Source: JAUSIF01 sp040901465 (GTDB lineage: Bacteria > Pseudomonadota > Alphaproteobacteria > Rhizobiales > Xanthobacteraceae). Taken from it: a stretch of 64,000 nucleotides of DNA. The number at the start of each line of letters is the position of its first letter. Position 1 is the first letter of the stretch. Of the stretch, positions 45,081-53,473 are shown in pieces. The position numbers and the translations under genes are program-made. Below the pieces are notes generated by a model. The model ran no database searches. It worked only from the letters and a program-made list of their open reading frames with translations, and was not told where the DNA came from. The stretch is taken from contig JBBDYN010000028.1 of NCBI GenBank assembly GCA_040901465.1, forward strand, positions 322,133 through 386,132. The letters run 5' to 3'.

Positions 45081-46217
45081 TCACGCCGCGAACAGGTCGA
45101 GCTGGTTGCCCTTGCGCGCGGGCGGCCGGAAGAGCGCGGTCGTGAGCCGCCGCCGCCGCCGGTTCAGGCCGAGCCTGCGGCAGGCAAGCTCGAAGCGCCG
45201 CCCCACCGACCAGGCATACGGGCCGGTGCCGGTCTGCCGCTTGCCGAAGGTCGCGTCGTAATCCTTGCCGCCGTGCAGATCGCGCACGAGCGAGATTACG
45301 TGCTTGGATTTGTCCGGGAAATGCTCGCCCAGCCACTCGCGGAAGAGATCCTTGATCTCCAGCGGCAGCCGCAGCATCACGTAGCCCGCCTCCGTCGCGC
45401 CGGCGTTCGCCGCGGCGTCAAGGATGCGCTCGATCTCGCTGTCGTTGATCGCCGGGATGATCGGCGCCACCATCACCGCGGTTGGCACGCCGGCGTTGGC
45501 GAGCAGGCGGATCGTCTCGAGCCGCTTCGCCGGCGTCGCAGCGCGCGGCTCCATGGCGCGCGCCAGCCGATGGTCGAGCGTCGTGACCGAGAGCGCAACC
45601 TTGGCGAGCCCTTTCGCCGCCATCTCGGAAAGGATGTCGAGATCGCGCGTGACGAGAGCGGATTTCGTGACGATCCCGACCGGATGATTGGCGTCGCGCA
45701 GCACCTCAAGGATGCGCCGCGTCACGCGCCATTTGCGTTCGATCGGCTGATAGGGATCGGTATTGGTCCCGAGCGCGATCATTTTCGGCTGGTAGCCGGG
45801 GGCGGCGAGTTCGCGCGCGAGCAATTCCGGCGCGTCCGGCTTCACGAACAGCTTGGTCTCGAAATCGAGACCGGGCGAAAGTCCCTGGAAGGCGTGGGTC
45901 GGCCGCGCATAACAATAGATGCAGCCGTGCTCGCATCCGCGGTAAGGATTGATCGACCGGTCGAAGCCGAGATCGGGGGAATCGTTCCGGGTGATGACTT
46001 TGCGCGCGCGCTCTTCCTGCACGAAGGTCTTGAACGGCGGCAGCTCCTCGAGGCTCTGCCAGCCATCGTCGAATACGACACGCGCGTTCGGCTCGAAGCG
46101 GCCGCTCGCGTTCGATACGGCGCCGCGTCCGCGCCGGCGCTCCGAGCCGACGCCTGTGTCGAGCATGCCGTCGTTCGCCGCCTCCGCAGCGAAGTCGTTC
46201 TGGGTTGGATCGTCCAT
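45081..46217 (-). CDS. Radical SAM protein of the PA0069/Rv2578c family
   Basis: The 378-residue protein has the radical SAM cluster motif CEHGCIYC (C95, C99, C102 from the ATG at 46217; a GTG four codons upstream is an alternative). It follows GFDRSINPYRGC, which marks this family, related to spore photoproduct lyase. The remaining TIM-barrel segments include LGTNTDPYQPIERK and MVAPIIPAIND. The biochemical role is unknown. The last ten residues include NQLDLF, identical in type to the beta sliding-clamp binding peptide QLxLF (372-376). Confidence 0.9.
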   Translation of the reverse strand: MDDPTQNDFAAEAANDGMLDTGVGSERRRGRGAVSNASGRFEPNARVVFDDGWQSLEELPPFKTFVQEERARKVITRNDSPDLGFDRSINPYRGCEHGCIYCYARPTHAFQGLSPGLDFETKLFVKPDAPELLARELAAPGYQPKMIALGTNTDPYQPIERKWRVTRRILEVLRDANHPVGIVTKSALVTRDLDILSEMAAKGLAKVALSVTTLDHRLARAMEPRAATPAKRLETIRLLANAGVPTAVMVAPIIPAINDSEIERILDAAANAGATEAGYVMLRLPLEIKDLFREWLGEHFPDKSKHVISLVRDLHGGKDYDATFGKRQTGTGPYAWSVGRRFELACRRLGLNRRRRRLTTALFRPPARKGNQLDLFAA

Positions 46218-46343
46218 TCTCTGGTCCACGGCAGCATCCTAGCCCGCCCATTGGAACATAACAAGAACAAACGACTCCATGTCAACAAGCCACAAAATCG
46301 AGGGTTCGCACGACAGAACGATTACAATACCTAGTGGGTTCCC

Positions 46344-46931
46344 ATGATCTCGGTCGTTATCCCCACCCTAAATTCGGAACGCGTGCTGGTGCCGACGCTG
46401 GCCGCCCTCGTGCCGGGCTCGGCCGAGGGACTGGTACGGGACGTTGTGCTTGCCGATGGCGGCTCGCGCGACGGGACCGCCAAGATCGCCGATGCAGCGG
46501 GCTGCGAATTCATTTCCGGGCCTGAAGATGAGGGGATGCGGCTCCAATCAGCCGCAGCCTCGGCGCGCGGCGATTGGCTGCTGTTCCTGCGCGCGGACGG
46601 GATCCTCGACGAGGGTTGGGCCCGCGGGGTGGGGGCGTTCATGGCCGCCGCCGGCCGCGCGGGCAGCGCAAACGAACGCGCCGCGACATTTCGCCTGGCG
46701 GTCGACGGCTTCGGATTGGCGCCGCGCATATCGGAGGCCGCCGCCGCGTTGCGCTTGGCACTCCTCGGCCGGCCGCGGCCGGATCAAGGATTGCTGATTT
46801 CAAGGAATTTCTATCGGTCGCTCGGTGGCCATGCGCCCGGCGCGAATTCTCATGCGCGCCTGCTCGCGCGGATCGGCCGCGACCGCGTCATCGGCCTACG
46901 CACGCGGATTACCATCGCACCAGATAGTTGA
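46344..46931 (+). CDS. Small family 2 glycosyltransferase
   Basis: The 195-residue protein has N-terminal ISVVIPTLNS, then VLADGGSRDGT (nucleotide-sugar binding) and LLFLRADGIL, where the usual DxD is reduced to RAD. It resembles the TIGR04283-type short glycosyltransferases, has no membrane anchor and may be cytoplasmic. The acceptor is unknown. Confidence 0.82.
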   Translation: MISVVIPTLNSERVLVPTLAALVPGSAEGLVRDVVLADGGSRDGTAKIADAAGCEFISGPEDEGMRLQSAAASARGDWLLFLRADGILDEGWARGVGAFMAAAGRAGSANERAATFRLAVDGFGLAPRISEAAAALRLALLGRPRPDQGLLISRNFYRSLGGHAPGANSHARLLARIGRDRVIGLRTRITIAPDS

Positions 46932-46976
46932 CTCCGTCAAGTAATTAACCGATGCTGCCCGGGATCGGACGGCAAC

Positions 46977-47915
46977 ATGGCCGCTTCATCCCGCAGCGAA
47001 TTCGCGGCACGCATTGACACGGTTCGGCATTTCAACCGCTTCTACACGCGCAAGATCGGCGTGCTCGAGGAGCGGCTGTTGCAGGGCCCGTTCTCGCTCG
47101 CCGAGGCGCGTGTGCTTTATGAACTAGCCCATCGAAAGCGGCCAACCGCCACGGACGTCGGGCGTGAGCTCGGTCTCGACGCCGGCTACCTGAGCCGAAT
47201 CCTCAAGCGCTTCGAGCGCAAGCGGCTGATCAAGCGGACCATCTCCAGGACGGACGCACGCCAATCTCTACTTCAGGTCACTGCGAAGGGTCGCAAGGCA
47301 CTCGCCCCGCTCGAATTGAAATCGCGCGGGGTCGTGGGCGCAATCTTGAAGCCTTTATCGTCGGCGGATCGGGTCCGGCTGCTCGGCAACATGCGGTCGA
47401 TCGAGTCGATCCTCGCCGGCGCGCACGCCGAGGAGGGGGCTCTCACGCTCCGCACGCACTGGTACGGCGACATGAGCTGGGTCGTCGCGCGCCAGATCGA
47501 AAACTACGCGCAGGAGTACGGCTGGGGCGAACGCTTCGAGACCTTGATGGTCCGCATCGCCGCCGACATCCTCGAGAATTTCGACCCTGCGCGCGAACGC
47601 ATCTGGATCGCGGAACAGGACGGCGAACGGGTCGGATCGGTTTGCGTTGTGGCGGAGTCGAAATCGGTCGCGCGGCTCCGTCTCCTGCTGGTCGAGCCCG
47701 AAGCGCGCGGCTTGGGGCTCGGCCGCAAGCTGGTCGGCGAATGTATCGAATTCGCGCGCGCCGTCGGCTACCGTAAGATGATGCTCTGGACGCAGAGCAA
47801 CCTGCATTCCGCCCGCCGCATCTATCAGAAGGCCGGCTTCCGTCTCGTCAAACGAAAGAGGCACCGCGATTTCGGTGTCGCGCTGGTTGGCGAAACCTGG
47901 GAAATGGATCTGTGA
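46977..47915 (+). CDS. MarR-type regulator fused to GNAT acetyltransferase
   Basis: The 312-residue protein joins an N-terminal winged helix (about 10-140, with TDVGRELGLDAGYLSRILKR as recognition region) to a C-terminal GNAT domain (about 155-310). The acetyl-CoA motif reads EARGLGLGRKLVGECIEFA. Such fusions are widespread in rhizobia. The effector and the acetylation target are unknown. It is convergent with the NADH dehydrogenase gene. Confidence 0.9.
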   Translation: MAASSRSEFAARIDTVRHFNRFYTRKIGVLEERLLQGPFSLAEARVLYELAHRKRPTATDVGRELGLDAGYLSRILKRFERKRLIKRTISRTDARQSLLQVTAKGRKALAPLELKSRGVVGAILKPLSSADRVRLLGNMRSIESILAGAHAEEGALTLRTHWYGDMSWVVARQIENYAQEYGWGERFETLMVRIAADILENFDPARERIWIAEQDGERVGSVCVVAESKSVARLRLLLVEPEARGLGLGRKLVGECIEFARAVGYRKMMLWTQSNLHSARRIYQKAGFRLVKRKRHRDFGVALVGETWEMDL

Positions 47916-47952
47916 CTCAGGCGGTTCGCGATCCCCTGCCGGCTCTCCCGCT

Positions 47953-49212
47953 TCACGAAATGCGTTCGGTGATCACCCGCGCCCCGCGCTGGAACGTGAG
48001 ATAATTCCACAGCCAATTGATCGCGACGACGAAGCGGTTCCTGACGCCGATCAGAAAATAAATGTGCGCCACGCCCCAGAACAGCCAGCCGATGAATCCG
48101 GTCAGCTGCAACCGGCCGCGTCTCACCACTGCGGACTTGCGACCCACGGTGGCGAGGTCGAGATAGTGCCGATAGGCAAACGGGGCGACAGGTTCCGCGT
48201 CGGCGATGCGCGCCGCGATGAGCCGGCCGGCATAGCGGCCCATCTGCTTCGCTGCCGGTGCAATTCCCGGAAGCGGGCGGGCCTTCGGATCTGCGAGCAC
48301 GGCGGTGTCGCCGATCGCGAAAATTTCCCGATGCCCCGGCACGCTCAGGTCCGGCATCACTTTTATGCGGCCGGCCTGGTCGGTTTCCGCGCCGATCCAG
48401 CGTGCCGCCGGTGATGCGGTCACTCCCGCGGCCCAGATGATCGTATCGGCATCGATGCGGCCGTCCTTGAGCGAAACACCGTCCTTGCGGCACTCCGTCA
48501 CCGTTGCCGACGTGCGCACCTCGACGCCCATGCGCGTGAGCGAGCGCTCCGCGTAACGCGAAAGCCGCTCGGGGAAGGCCGGCAGAATGCGCGGTCCCGC
48601 CTCGATGAGCACAATGTGTGCCGTGCGCGGATCGATGCGGCGGAAATCCGATTTCAGCGTGTCTTGCGCCACTTCCGCAATTGCGCCCGCCATTTCCACT
48701 CCGGTGGGGCCGCCGCCGACGATCGCGAACGTGAGCAGGCGCCGCCGCTCCACTTCGTCCTCGGTGAGCTCGGCGCGCTCGAACGCGAGCAGAATCCGGC
48801 GCCTCACCTCGAGCGCGTCGTCCACGCTCTTCAAGCCGGGAGCGAACGGCGCCCACTCGTCGTGTCCGAAATAGGAGTGCGTGGCCCCGCTCGCGAGCAC
48901 GAGATAGTCGTACGGAATCTCCAAGGGTCCCGCATGGACGCGGCGCTCGTCGATGTCGATGCCGGTCACGTCGGCCATGATCACGCGCGCGTTCTGCTGC
49001 CCACGCAGGATTGAGCGGATCGGCCACGCGATGTCGGGCGCGGCGAGTGCCGCGGTCGCGACCTGGTAGAGCAGTGGCTGAAAGCAGTGATGATTGTGCC
49101 GGTCGATGACGGTCACATCGACCGGAGACTTGGCGAGCGCATTGACGGCTTCTAGCCCGCCGAAGCCGGCTCCCACGATGACGACCTGCGGGCGGCGCAA
49201 GTCCTTGTTCAA
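47953..49212 (-). CDS. ndh: Type II NADH dehydrogenase (NDH-2)
   Basis: The 419-residue non-proton-pumping NADH:quinone oxidoreductase has FAD-binding VVIVGAGFGGLEA, YDYLVLASGATHSYFG, NADH-binding AIVGGGPTGVEMAG, IFAIGDTA, and a C-terminal membrane-associating region with FWGVAHIYFLIG. The start is most likely TTG at 49212 behind AAGGACTTGCG; a 17-base tandem duplication covers this site. Confidence 0.9.
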   Translation of the reverse strand: MNKDLRRPQVVIVGAGFGGLEAVNALAKSPVDVTVIDRHNHHCFQPLLYQVATAALAAPDIAWPIRSILRGQQNARVIMADVTGIDIDERRVHAGPLEIPYDYLVLASGATHSYFGHDEWAPFAPGLKSVDDALEVRRRILLAFERAELTEDEVERRRLLTFAIVGGGPTGVEMAGAIAEVAQDTLKSDFRRIDPRTAHIVLIEAGPRILPAFPERLSRYAERSLTRMGVEVRTSATVTECRKDGVSLKDGRIDADTIIWAAGVTASPAARWIGAETDQAGRIKVMPDLSVPGHREIFAIGDTAVLADPKARPLPGIAPAAKQMGRYAGRLIAARIADAEPVAPFAYRHYLDLATVGRKSAVVRRGRLQLTGFIGWLFWGVAHIYFLIGVRNRFVVAINWLWNYLTFQRGARVITERIS

Positions 49213-49229
49213 CGCAAGTCCTTGTTTAA
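49196..49229. repeat. 17-base tandem duplication at the ndh start
   Basis: CGCAAGTCCTTGTTCAA (49196-49212) is followed directly by CGCAAGTCCTTGTTTAA (49213-49229), differing at one base. On the minus strand it duplicates the AAGGACTTGCG Shine-Dalgarno-like stretch. Seventeen is not a multiple of three, so the copies are read in different frames. Confidence 0.85.
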
Positions 49230-49255
49230 CGGACGCTCCGGCGGGACCGACGCGA

Positions 49256-49585
49256 TCAGATCGAACCGCTCTGCGATGCACCCCAGCCTAGCACGATGGC
49301 GAGCACGACGATGAACAACGCGTAGAGCCAGATTGCGGGCCCGAGCCGCGTCATCGGTGCGGATTTCACTTTGCGACTTTCGTTCCTGTGAGCCATTGCG
49401 GCTGCTTCGGCCGAAATCGTGTGGCCCGCCGCTTCTTCGTCGGTGCCGAGCGGCGCGGCCGCCGGGTCCGGCCAGGCGACCTTGTCGCCGGTCAGACCGC
49501 GGTCGATGCGGTCGCGCAATTGCGACGCGTTTGCCCGGCCCGGTCCGTTGCCGCGGCGGCGTATGCTCTCGTTCGTGGCGGTCAT
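49256..49585 (-). CDS. Conserved small protein with C-terminal membrane helix
   Basis: The 109-residue protein has RDRIDRGLTGDKV and WPDPAAAPLGTDEEAAGH in its polar N-terminal part. I recall this pattern from uncharacterised rhizobial proteins. A single C-terminal membrane helix follows (AIWLYALFIVVLAIVLGWGA). It is thus a tail-anchored-like inner membrane protein. It lies 35 bases after moaB and upstream of ndh, possibly in one operon. Confidence 0.75.
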   Translation of the reverse strand: MTATNESIRRRGNGPGRANASQLRDRIDRGLTGDKVAWPDPAAAPLGTDEEAAGHTISAEAAAMAHRNESRKVKSAPMTRLGPAIWLYALFIVVLAIVLGWGASQSGSI

Positions 49586-49620
49586 GCCCCGGAAACGTAA
49601 TGCGCGGGCAAAGGTTCCGC

Positions 49621-50181
49621 TCAGGCCGGTGGCCGCGCCTTGCCTCGCTTCATGTGCTCGTCGAGCCGCGGCATGATTTCGACGAAATTGCACGGCCGGT
49701 AGCGGTAATCGAGCTGGTGCACCAGGATTTCGTCCCAGGCGTCGCGGCATGCGCCGGGTGAGCCCGGCACGCAGAATATGTAGGTGGCATTCGCGACGCC
49801 CGCCGTGGCCCGCGTTTGGATTGCCGACGGCCCGATCTTCGGCGCGCTCACGAGCAGGAACATCGCCGAAAAGCCTTCCATGCGCTTCTCGAACAATGGT
49901 TCGATCGCCTCCGGCGTCACGTCGCGTCCAGTGAAGCCGGTGCCGCCCGTGGTGATCACAACGTCGATCTTCCTGTCCTTGATCCACTTTTTCACCTGCG
50001 CGCGGATTTTCTTCACGTCGTCTTTGACGATCGCGCGCGCGGCGATCTTGTGCCCCGCCTTCTCGATGCGTTCGACGAGCAAGCCGCCGGATTTGTCTTC
50101 GGCCAGGTCGCGCGTGTCGGAAACCGTGAGCACCGCGATCGCAAGCGGGACAAAGGGGCGGGCGGGATCGATGCCGAGCAT
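49621..50181 (-). CDS. moaB: Molybdenum cofactor biosynthesis protein MoaB
   Basis: The 186-residue molybdopterin adenylyltransferase-like protein has VLTVSDTRDLAEDKSG, VVITTGGTGFTGRDVTPE (the GGTG nucleotide-binding loop) and VFCVPGSPGACRDAWD-like YIFCVPGSPGACRDAW. It adenylates molybdopterin or stabilises MoaA-derived intermediates. Confidence 0.94.
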   Translation of the reverse strand: MLGIDPARPFVPLAIAVLTVSDTRDLAEDKSGGLLVERIEKAGHKIAARAIVKDDVKKIRAQVKKWIKDRKIDVVITTGGTGFTGRDVTPEAIEPLFEKRMEGFSAMFLLVSAPKIGPSAIQTRATAGVANATYIFCVPGSPGACRDAWDEILVHQLDYRYRPCNFVEIMPRLDEHMKRGKARPPA

Positions 50182-50220
50182 CGCACCCTTATAAATTGCT
50201 TCGCCGAGAATTGGGAGCGA

Positions 50221-51126
50221 CTACAGCGCCCCCTCGGCGAACGTATTGCAGCGCTGCATCGAGCCCGACTTCACCCCGTTCATGAACCAGGTCATGCGCT
50301 GCTGCGAGCTGCCGTGGGTGAAGCTCTCCGGCACGACGGTGCCCTGCGTCTGCCGCTGCATCCGGTCGTCGCCGATGGCAGCCGCGGCGGCAAGCGCCTT
50401 TTCGATGTCGCCCGGCTCCAGCGTCTTGAGTTTGTTGTCGGCATGGTGTGCCCAGACGCCCGCGAAACAATCCGCCTGCAATTCCGTCCGCACCGATAGC
50501 GCGTTCGACTGCGCCGGCGACAATGCCTGCCGCTGCTGCTGCACGCGCGGCAGAATACCGAGCAGGTTCTGCACGTGATGGCCGACCTCGTGCGAAATCA
50601 CGTACGCCGCGGCGAAGTCGCCCGGCGCGCGGAAACGGTCGCGCAGGTCGCGGAAGAAGCTCGTGTCGAGATAAACGCGCTTGTCGAGCGGACAATAGAA
50701 CGGCCCCATCGCCGACTGCGCGGTTCCGCACGCGGAACGCGTGACGCCGGAGAACAGAACGAGCCTCGGCTCCTCGTAGCGGCGCCCCGCTTCGGAGAAC
50801 ACCTGGCGCCATACGTCCTCGGTCTGGGCGAGCGTCGCGGCGACAAACTTGCCGAGTTCGTCCGAGGGTGCGCCTTGCTTGCCGGACGGCTGCACCGGCC
50901 CGCGCTGCTGGATCTGCGGATTGTTCAGCACCTCGTCGATGCCGACCACGATGCGCGGATCGATGCCGAAGAACCACGCGAGCAGGCCGAGGATGATCAG
51001 TCCGCCGATTCCGAGTCCGCCGCCGCCGCGGCCCATCGGGATGGGAAATCCCATGCCGCCGCCCGGCCCGCCTTGCCCGCGCCGGTCCTCGACATTGTCG
51101 CTGCGGCGATAATCTTCCCACTTCAT
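50221..51126 (-). CDS. Neutral zinc metallopeptidase, KPN_02809/YpfJ family
   Basis: The 301-residue protein starts MKWEDYRRSDNVEDRRG, typical of the family, and has a glycine-rich stretch then one membrane helix (LGIGGLIILGLLAWFFG). The zinc site is HEVGHHVQN, with the downstream ELQADCFAGVWAHH segment. It is probably periplasmic and inner-membrane anchored. Its function is poorly known. Confidence 0.92.
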   Translation of the reverse strand: MKWEDYRRSDNVEDRRGQGGPGGGMGFPIPMGRGGGGLGIGGLIILGLLAWFFGIDPRIVVGIDEVLNNPQIQQRGPVQPSGKQGAPSDELGKFVAATLAQTEDVWRQVFSEAGRRYEEPRLVLFSGVTRSACGTAQSAMGPFYCPLDKRVYLDTSFFRDLRDRFRAPGDFAAAYVISHEVGHHVQNLLGILPRVQQQRQALSPAQSNALSVRTELQADCFAGVWAHHADNKLKTLEPGDIEKALAAAAAIGDDRMQRQTQGTVVPESFTHGSSQQRMTWFMNGVKSGSMQRCNTFAEGAL

Positions 51127-51263
51127 GGGGCTTCTCCGGCGGCACTATACCACTGCCGCATTTGCAGCACGATTGTGACCGAGCTGTGAGTTAAGCCCCG
51201 CCCGAGGATTGCGGCAAGCGCAGCCAGACTGCACCATCGCGACAATCGGGATGGGGGCTGCCC

Positions 51264-51923
51264 GTGAGTCGCATTCGAAGAAAATCCTCGCGCATGCTCC
51301 CGACGTTTCGCCGTGAAAAGAACGCCCATGCCCGCGGCTTCGTTCCCGTCGCGGGCTGCGATGAGGCCGGGCGCGGACCCTGGGCCGGGCCGGTGGTCGC
51401 CGCCGCGGTCATTCTCGACCCCGCCTGCGTGCCGAGGGGCCTCGCCGATTCCAAGTTGCTCGATCCCGAGCGCCGCGAAGAATTGTTTCTCGAAATCTGC
51501 GCCTGCGCCGAAGTGGCGGTCGCGCTCGCGCCGCCCGCGCGCATCGACCGCGACAATATTCTGCGCGCGAGTCTCTGGGCGCTGGCGCGCGCGGTCTGCG
51601 CCTTGCCGCGCACGCCGAAGCTCGTGTTCGTCGACGGCCCGTACCGGCCGCCGCTCGCCGACGCATTCGCGGTGGAGCCGGTGATCGACGGCGACCGCCT
51701 GATCGCCTCCGTCGCCGCCGCCTCGGTCGTCGCCAAGGTCACGCGCGATCGGCTGATGAGCCGGCTTGGCATGGCGTTTCCCGGCTATGGCTTCGAGAAG
51801 CACAAAGGCTACGGCACTGGCCTTCATGCCGAGGCCCTGCAGCGGCACGGACCGACCCTGCATCACCGCGCGACCTTCGAGCCGGTGATCGCCGCACGCG
51901 GAATTGCTATCGTCGAAGAATGA
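51264..51923 (+). CDS. rnhB: Ribonuclease HII
   Basis: The 219-residue enzyme removes ribonucleotides from DNA. The catalytic site is in GCDEAGRGPWAGP, with Asp in LVFVDGP and in VVAKVTRD. The start is a GTG after GGGGGCT; an ATG ten codons on is possible. Its stop overlaps the next gene as ATGA. Confidence 0.95.
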   Translation: MSRIRRKSSRMLPTFRREKNAHARGFVPVAGCDEAGRGPWAGPVVAAAVILDPACVPRGLADSKLLDPERREELFLEICACAEVAVALAPPARIDRDNILRASLWALARAVCALPRTPKLVFVDGPYRPPLADAFAVEPVIDGDRLIASVAAASVVAKVTRDRLMSRLGMAFPGYGFEKHKGYGTGLHAEALQRHGPTLHHRATFEPVIAARGIAIVEE

Positions 51924-53473
51924 TGCGCGCGCCGGCGTTCACGAGCCCGCTCGAGGCCTCGATCTATGTCGAGGGCCTGCGCGCCCGCCCGGCGTTCTTC
52001 GTGGCGGCCTTGCTGCTCGCCCACGCCGCGATCTGGACGTTCACGAGCTGGATCGCCAATCCGACGCCTGATCCGCAGCTCGCAATCGGCCTTGCGCTCG
52101 GCCGCGAATGGCAGCTCGGCTACGTCGACGCGCCGCCGCTCGCGCCTTGGATTCTCGAAATCGCATACCGGACGGGGGGCCTCGCCGCCGCCTACGCGCT
52201 CGGACCGCTCTCGGTGGCGCTCGCCGGATGGCTCGTCTTCGCGTTCGCGCGCCGCATTGCCGGCGACCGTCACGGTGCGCTCGCAGTGTTCCTCATGGTC
52301 GGCGTGCATCCGGTGGCGTTCCCGATCGGCGCGTTCGATTCCGATCTCGTGCAGATGCCGCTTGTGGCGCTCGCGGTGCTCGCTTGGTGGCACGCGGTCG
52401 CGGAAAAAAGCCGCGTTGCCTGGATCGCGCTTGGGCTGACGCTCGGCGCGCTTGCCTATGTCGGCGCGCAGGGCCTGTTCGTGCTCGCGACGCTCGTGCT
52501 GCTCTTGGCCGCGAACCCGGCCGTCCGCTCGCTCGTTCGCACGCAAGAAGGCGCGATCACCGTCGTGCTCGCCCTGTTCATGTTCACGCTGCTGCTGACC
52601 CCGCGCCTGATCTGGCTCCAGAACCACGGCTTTGCCGGAGCGGTGCCAAGCGCCGATCTGCGGCTGGACGACCCGTCCTCGGCCGGCGCTGTCGCCATCG
52701 CCGTCGCTGTCGCCTTCGGTCACATCGGCCTCGTGCTGCTGATCGTGCTCGCGTCGCGCTTGAAGGCGCCCGACCGCGACATCGCCCCGGTCTTCATGCG
52801 GCCGCCGCTCGAGCGTTTGGGCAAGGGGAGTGCGATTGCGCTCGCGCTTCTGCCGCCGCTGTTCGCGCTCGCCACGGCCTACTTCATGGATGCGCGACTT
52901 CCCATCTCGGCAGCGACGCCGCTACTGCTCTATTCGGGATTGCTCGCGGTCGTGCTTGGTGCCAACGCCTTGCGCGTGCATCGCCAGCGCACGGTCGCCG
53001 TCGCCGGGCTCACGCTTCTGCTCTTGCCGCCGGCGATGGAGCTTGCAACCTCGTTCGCCTCGCCCTGGTTCGGCGACACGGGCCGTGCGACCAACTGGCC
53101 CGCCCGCGACGCGAGCAGGTTCGTCACCGACGTCTACCGCACCCGCACGAGCCGGCAGCTCGAATACGTCGTGGGTGATATCACCACCGCGAGCTCGATC
53201 GCGCTCCTGAGCCGCGACCGGCCCCACGTCTTCATCGATGCCGATCCGGCCCGCGCGCCCTGGGCCGACCAGGAGAAGATCGAAGCCGCTGGCGCCGTCG
53301 TCGTGTGGCGCATCGTGGGCGCCGACGCCGCGCCGCCCGCGGCACTCGCCGCTAATCTGCCGCCGCTCGTCGCCGAAGCGCCGCTCACTTTGCGCTGGGA
53401 GCGCCCGGGCCGGCTCGACTTTGTCCGCTTCGGCTGGGCGATCATTCCGCCGAAGCAATCGGCGTCTCAGTGA
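51920..53473 (+). CDS. Membrane glycosyltransferase, PMT/ArnT-like (GT39/83 type)
   Basis: The 517-residue protein has about 11 membrane helices. The first large periplasmic loop holds PTPDPQLAIGLALGREW and DAPPLAPW, the acidic-plus-PPL pattern of polyprenyl-phosphate-sugar transferases. A soluble C-terminal region (about 400-517) follows. It should transfer a sugar from a lipid carrier to lipid A or another envelope acceptor. Its end overlaps the convergent cydB end by seven bases. Confidence 0.82.
   Translation: MMRAPAFTSPLEASIYVEGLRARPAFFVAALLLAHAAIWTFTSWIANPTPDPQLAIGLALGREWQLGYVDAPPLAPWILEIAYRTGGLAAAYALGPLSVALAGWLVFAFARRIAGDRHGALAVFLMVGVHPVAFPIGAFDSDLVQMPLVALAVLAWWHAVAEKSRVAWIALGLTLGALAYVGAQGLFVLATLVLLLAANPAVRSLVRTQEGAITVVLALFMFTLLLTPRLIWLQNHGFAGAVPSADLRLDDPSSAGAVAIAVAVAFGHIGLVLLIVLASRLKAPDRDIAPVFMRPPLERLGKGSAIALALLPPLFALATAYFMDARLPISAATPLLLYSGLLAVVLGANALRVHRQRTVAVAGLTLLLLPPAMELATSFASPWFGDTGRATNWPARDASRFVTDVYRTRTSRQLEYVVGDITTASSIALLSRDRPHVFIDADPARAPWADQEKIEAAGAVVVWRIVGADAAPPAALAANLPPLVAEAPLTLRWERPGRLDFVRFGWAIIPPKQSASQ

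Noticed and set aside
46344..46931. The glycosyltransferase as partner of the neighbouring radical SAM gene in a selenodomain-type system
   Set aside because: The two genes are divergent and the radical SAM protein belongs to the PA0069 family, not to that system.
47825..49027. A 400-codon minus-strand frame over the NDH-2 gene
   Set aside because: It is a shadow of ndh, which has the FAD and NADH motifs in another frame.
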